Below the pieces are notes generated by a model. That model was not told the origin of the DNA. It did not search any database and was given only the letters and a program-made list of their open reading frames with translations. Position numbers and translations under genes: made by a program. A DNA stretch of 9,499 nt, taken from contig JALNWY010000116.1 in NCBI GenBank assembly GCA_023230665.1, forward strand, positions 1 through 9,499. Direction: 5' to 3'. This document shows, piece after piece, positions 7,677-9,499 of the stretch (the stretch's first letter is position 1; the number at the start of each line of letters is the position of its first letter). This DNA is from Deltaproteobacteria bacterium. Lineage in GTDB: Bacteria; Desulfobacterota; Desulfomonilia; UBA1062.

Positions 7677-7795
7677 TATGCATGGTATGTGAAAAATAGC
7701 GGCCTCGCGGGCATTTCTCAAGGGTGAATATTCTTCAAAAAAAACCGCGCGGATTCCGATAACACCATATGTTCGTTCATTACCAGTTTTTTCAT

Positions 7796-7803
7796 GAAAG
7801 GAG
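7796..7803 (+). promoter_or_regulatory. Strong ribosome binding site with no long frame behind it
   Basis: GAAAGGAG is followed after 8 nt by the ATG at 7812. This is one of the best Shine-Dalgarno/ATG pairs in the window, yet the frame it opens stops after eight codons (TAG at 7836-7838). This mismatch is the basis for the frameshifted small gene called next to it. Confidence 0.5.
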
Positions 7804-7811
7804 CACCGGCC

Positions 7812-7960
7812 ATGGGGATCTCGCGCCCCACCGGATAGGAACGGTCAAGGGCTATATCAATACCCACGAGTTTGACTCGACGCCCTACCGGAAAAAGGTG
7901 GAGGCGGACAGCGATCTGAAAAACCTGAAAAAAGCTCCTCAACCGGGACCTGGATCATGA
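7812..7960 (+). pseudogene. Small gene (about 49 residues) with apparent one-base frameshift at a G run
   Basis: Read from the ATG at 7812 the frame ends after eight codons. If one G is added to the GGGG run at 7814-7817, the product starts MGDLAPHRIGTVKGY and runs to about 49 residues, with GC-rich third positions throughout and a lysine-rich C-terminal part (near DLKNLKKAPQPG). It stops at TGA 7958-7960, overlapping the ATG of the peptidase gene as ATGA, the usual sign of translational coupling. The good frame is open back to an ATG at 7769, but that start has no Shine-Dalgarno. I do not recognise the product and see no membrane segment. It could be a gene broken by one deletion, a sequencing error in a G run, a gene decoded by a -1 slip, or chance. 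An opposite-strand frame across the same bases looks less likely. Confidence 0.35.
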
Positions 7961-9456
7961 ACGAGTTCATCCGCCGCGGAATCAAGGGCGTCTTCAGACC
8001 GGGTGCAACCCTGCCAGGAAGAAGTGCGGCCCGTGCCGTGAAAACGCTGCTCCTGGCGGTCATGATCGCGGCCGCAGGCTCCGGGGCCCTCATCCTGAAT
8101 CCGGACATGGCTGACAGGCTCCTGACCCAGCTTTCCCTGTCCGGGGCAGCCCCGGACAGGGAAAGCTGGACCCTGGCCTTTTACCTGGCCGGAGACAACT
8201 CACTGGAGAGAGACCAGGTCAAAAACTTGAGAGAGATCTGCGCCGGGTCGCCGGCAGTGGCCGGCGCCCCTATCGTGGTCTTTGCAGACCGCGACGATGA
8301 TCTCGCCCGCGACAGCATCCTGAGTGCCTGGAAAGGGACCAGGCTCTTTCTGGTCACGGAAGAGGATTATCTGAAGGTCATCAGAAAACCGGTCTCGGTG
8401 GACATCCCCCTGTCCGTGGATGCTGACCGCTTCGAGCGGGCGATACTGGGGCGCCTTCAGGATCAGGAAGACCGGGCCTTTCTGTCCGGCTGCTATACCA
8501 GGCAGGGCAGCCGTTATATACTTAAGGAGCGCGGTTCTGAAATCAGGGAGCGGATCAGAGCACTGCTCGACCGGCAGGCGGGATATCTCCTACCGCTTCG
8601 CGGCGGGCACGTCAATCTTGACGCCACCGATGCCGGGACCCTTTCGCGCTTCGTGCACTTTGTCAAGGACAACTTTCCCTCGGACCGCGTGCTTCTGTGC
8701 ATAACAGGCCACGGGAACGGCTGGTTCGCCGGGGAGACCCCTCCGCCTTCTGATAATCGTTCAGCAGAATATGCAAAGAACTTCGAGATCGCCTCGCTGC
8801 GGCAGGCTCTCGCCGAAAACCCGGTGGACGTGCTCGTGCTCGATATGTGCTCCATGGGTGATATCGAGACCGCGTGGGAGCTCAGGCAATGCGCCCGGCA
8901 TCTCGTGGGCAACCAGACCGCCATCCCCGCCATGGGACTGGATTACACGATGCTGCTCAAGAGGTTGGGGCAAAGAGCGGCGTGGACGCCCCGGGATATG
9001 GCCCACGATGTGGTCGAGGCCTACCGTGACACCTACGGGGACTCCCGCCAGTTCGCCATCTCTGCCACGGCCCTTGATCTGGGAGAGGACTTCCATGCCT
9101 TTGTGCACTCGTTTCATCAGGCCGTGGGAGACTCGGGCAGGCTGTCCATCATGAGGAAAGCGGCCCGGGAGGCCCGCTTTATCCCCGGCAGGCACCGCGA
9201 CCGATACCCCATGGTCGATCTGCTGCCGCTCGTCTCTGCCCTGGGCGATCCTGAGCTGGATTCACTCGTGTTGGAAAAACGCTTCGTGGTGAACCACGCA
9301 GCAATCAATTCCAGCCTCTCGGGGATTTCCCTGTACCTGCCCTCTTCCACCCAATGCCGCCAGCAGCACCAGGAGAGCTATGCACGCACATCCTTTGCCC
9401 GGGATTTCCCGCACGGGTGGGTCTCGGTGCTGCCAAGGATTTCAGCAGATCATTGA
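7957..9456 (+). CDS. Membrane-anchored clostripain-like cysteine peptidase (family C11)
   Basis: 499 residues. A basic N-terminal tail (about 1-29, with RR, R14, R22, R26, K29) precedes one hydrophobic helix at about 30-48 (LLLAVMIAAAGSGALIL), so it is either anchored with the peptidase domain outside the cytoplasm or exported. The C11 fold starts at WTLAFYLAGDNSLE (71-84). The catalytic pair is H252 in CITGHGNGW and C298 in VLVLDMCSMGDIE, 46 residues apart, a spacing that as I recall equals that of the characterised enzyme PmC11. Typical members read DACLM where this one reads DMCSM. Family members cut after Arg or Lys and are often activated by self-cleavage (known for clostripain and PmC11); there are many Arg residues between the two sites. 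The ATG at 7957 overlaps the stop of the small frame upstream (ATGA) and has only a weak Shine-Dalgarno, which fits coupling. A long palindrome lies in codons 57-71. Substrate unknown. Confidence 0.88.
   Translation: MNEFIRRGIKGVFRPGATLPGRSAARAVKTLLLAVMIAAAGSGALILNPDMADRLLTQLSLSGAAPDRESWTLAFYLAGDNSLERDQVKNLREICAGSPAVAGAPIVVFADRDDDLARDSILSAWKGTRLFLVTEEDYLKVIRKPVSVDIPLSVDADRFERAILGRLQDQEDRAFLSGCYTRQGSRYILKERGSEIRERIRALLDRQAGYLLPLRGGHVNLDATDAGTLSRFVHFVKDNFPSDRVLLCITGHGNGWFAGETPPPSDNRSAEYAKNFEIASLRQALAENPVDVLVLDMCSMGDIETAWELRQCARHLVGNQTAIPAMGLDYTMLLKRLGQRAAWTPRDMAHDVVEAYRDTYGDSRQFAISATALDLGEDFHAFVHSFHQAVGDSGRLSIMRKAAREARFIPGRHRDRYPMVDLLPLVSALGDPELDSLVLEKRFVVNHAAINSSLSGISLYLPSSTQCRQQHQESYARTSFARDFPHGWVSVLPRISADH
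8127..8169. repeat. 43-bp near-perfect palindrome (21-bp arms, 1-base centre) inside the peptidase gene
   Basis: The bases at 8127-8147 are the exact reverse complement of 8149-8169, around a single A at 8148; the inner core is CTGTCCGGGGC-A-GCCCCGGACAG. It encodes residues 57-71, the linker between the membrane helix and the peptidase domain. As RNA it could form a very stable hairpin, and as DNA a cruciform. No T-run follows on either side, so it is not a standard intrinsic terminator. A smaller inverted repeat, CGCCGGC-AGTG-GCCGGCG, lies at 8249-8266. I saw no second copy of the 43-bp element in the window. Confidence 0.95.
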
Positions 9457-9490
9457 GGCCCAAGCCTGCTCATCCGGCAGGAGGGGCGCG

Positions 9491-9499
9491 ATGAGGAAC
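9491..9499 (+). CDS. Start of a downstream gene (only three codons visible)
   Basis: ATG AGG AAC at the window edge is preceded by AGGAGG (9479-9484) with a 6-nt spacer, an ideal ribosome binding site, 34 bp after the peptidase stop. The close spacing suggests an operon with the peptidase. Nothing can be said about the product. Confidence 0.5.

Noticed and set aside
7718..7942. Minus-strand open frame of 74 codons between the MoxR gene and the peptidase gene
   Set aside because: It starts at a TTG without a ribosome binding site, and its third positions are less GC-biased than the opposite frame, which also has a Shine-Dalgarno and an ATGA overlap. Part of it reads protein-like, so the rejection is not certain.
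1..9499. CRISPR arrays, tRNA or rRNA genes, insertion sequences, integrases
   Set aside because: I read for spaced direct repeats, cloverleaf ends, and transposase or recombinase motifs and found none.

Overview
The window is GC-rich with GC-biased third codon positions. Its gene content (acyl-CoA synthetase, acyl-CoA dehydrogenase, a MoxR/CoxE-type pair, a soluble multi-PAS hybrid kinase and a C11 cysteine peptidase) looks most like a fatty-acid-metabolising Desulfobacterota (deltaproteobacterium). That placement is an inference from protein style only; there is no rRNA, tRNA or marker gene here.

Minus strand, read right to left from about 7607 to 1: a MoxR-family AAA+ ATPase, a CoxE-like von Willebrand A protein (9 bp apart), a divergent acyl-CoA dehydrogenase-like protein (74 bp further on), then a 918-residue PAS x4 / histidine kinase / receiver protein (277 bp gap), and finally the N-terminal 239 residues of a long-chain acyl-CoA synthetase cut by the window edge (350 bp gap). 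The first three could be one transcript. The kinase and the synthetase sit behind long AT-rich spacers and probably have their own promoters. The synthetase spacer carries a candidate promoter whose -10 lies inside a perfect TGTGAT-T-ATCACA operator-like palindrome, and a perfect 17-bp tandem duplication.

Plus strand, divergent from the MoxR gene: a possible tiny gene (about 49 residues) that has a strong Shine-Dalgarno and ATG, but whose good reading frame is reached only if one G is added to a GGGG run just after the ATG. It ends in an ATGA overlap with a membrane-anchored clostripain-like (C11) cysteine peptidase. A strong ribosome binding site and ATG for the next gene follow at the right edge.

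No complete new defence or mobile system is visible: no transposase, integrase, CRISPR array or tRNA. The points most worth a second look are a 43-bp near-perfect palindrome (21-bp arms, one central base) inside the peptidase gene; the frameshifted mini-gene ahead of it; a MoxR/CoxE pair with no carbon monoxide dehydrogenase genes in view, placed directly ahead of an acyl-CoA dehydrogenase-like protein; and the apparent move of that protein's catalytic glutamate from the usual C-terminal site to the helix-G position.
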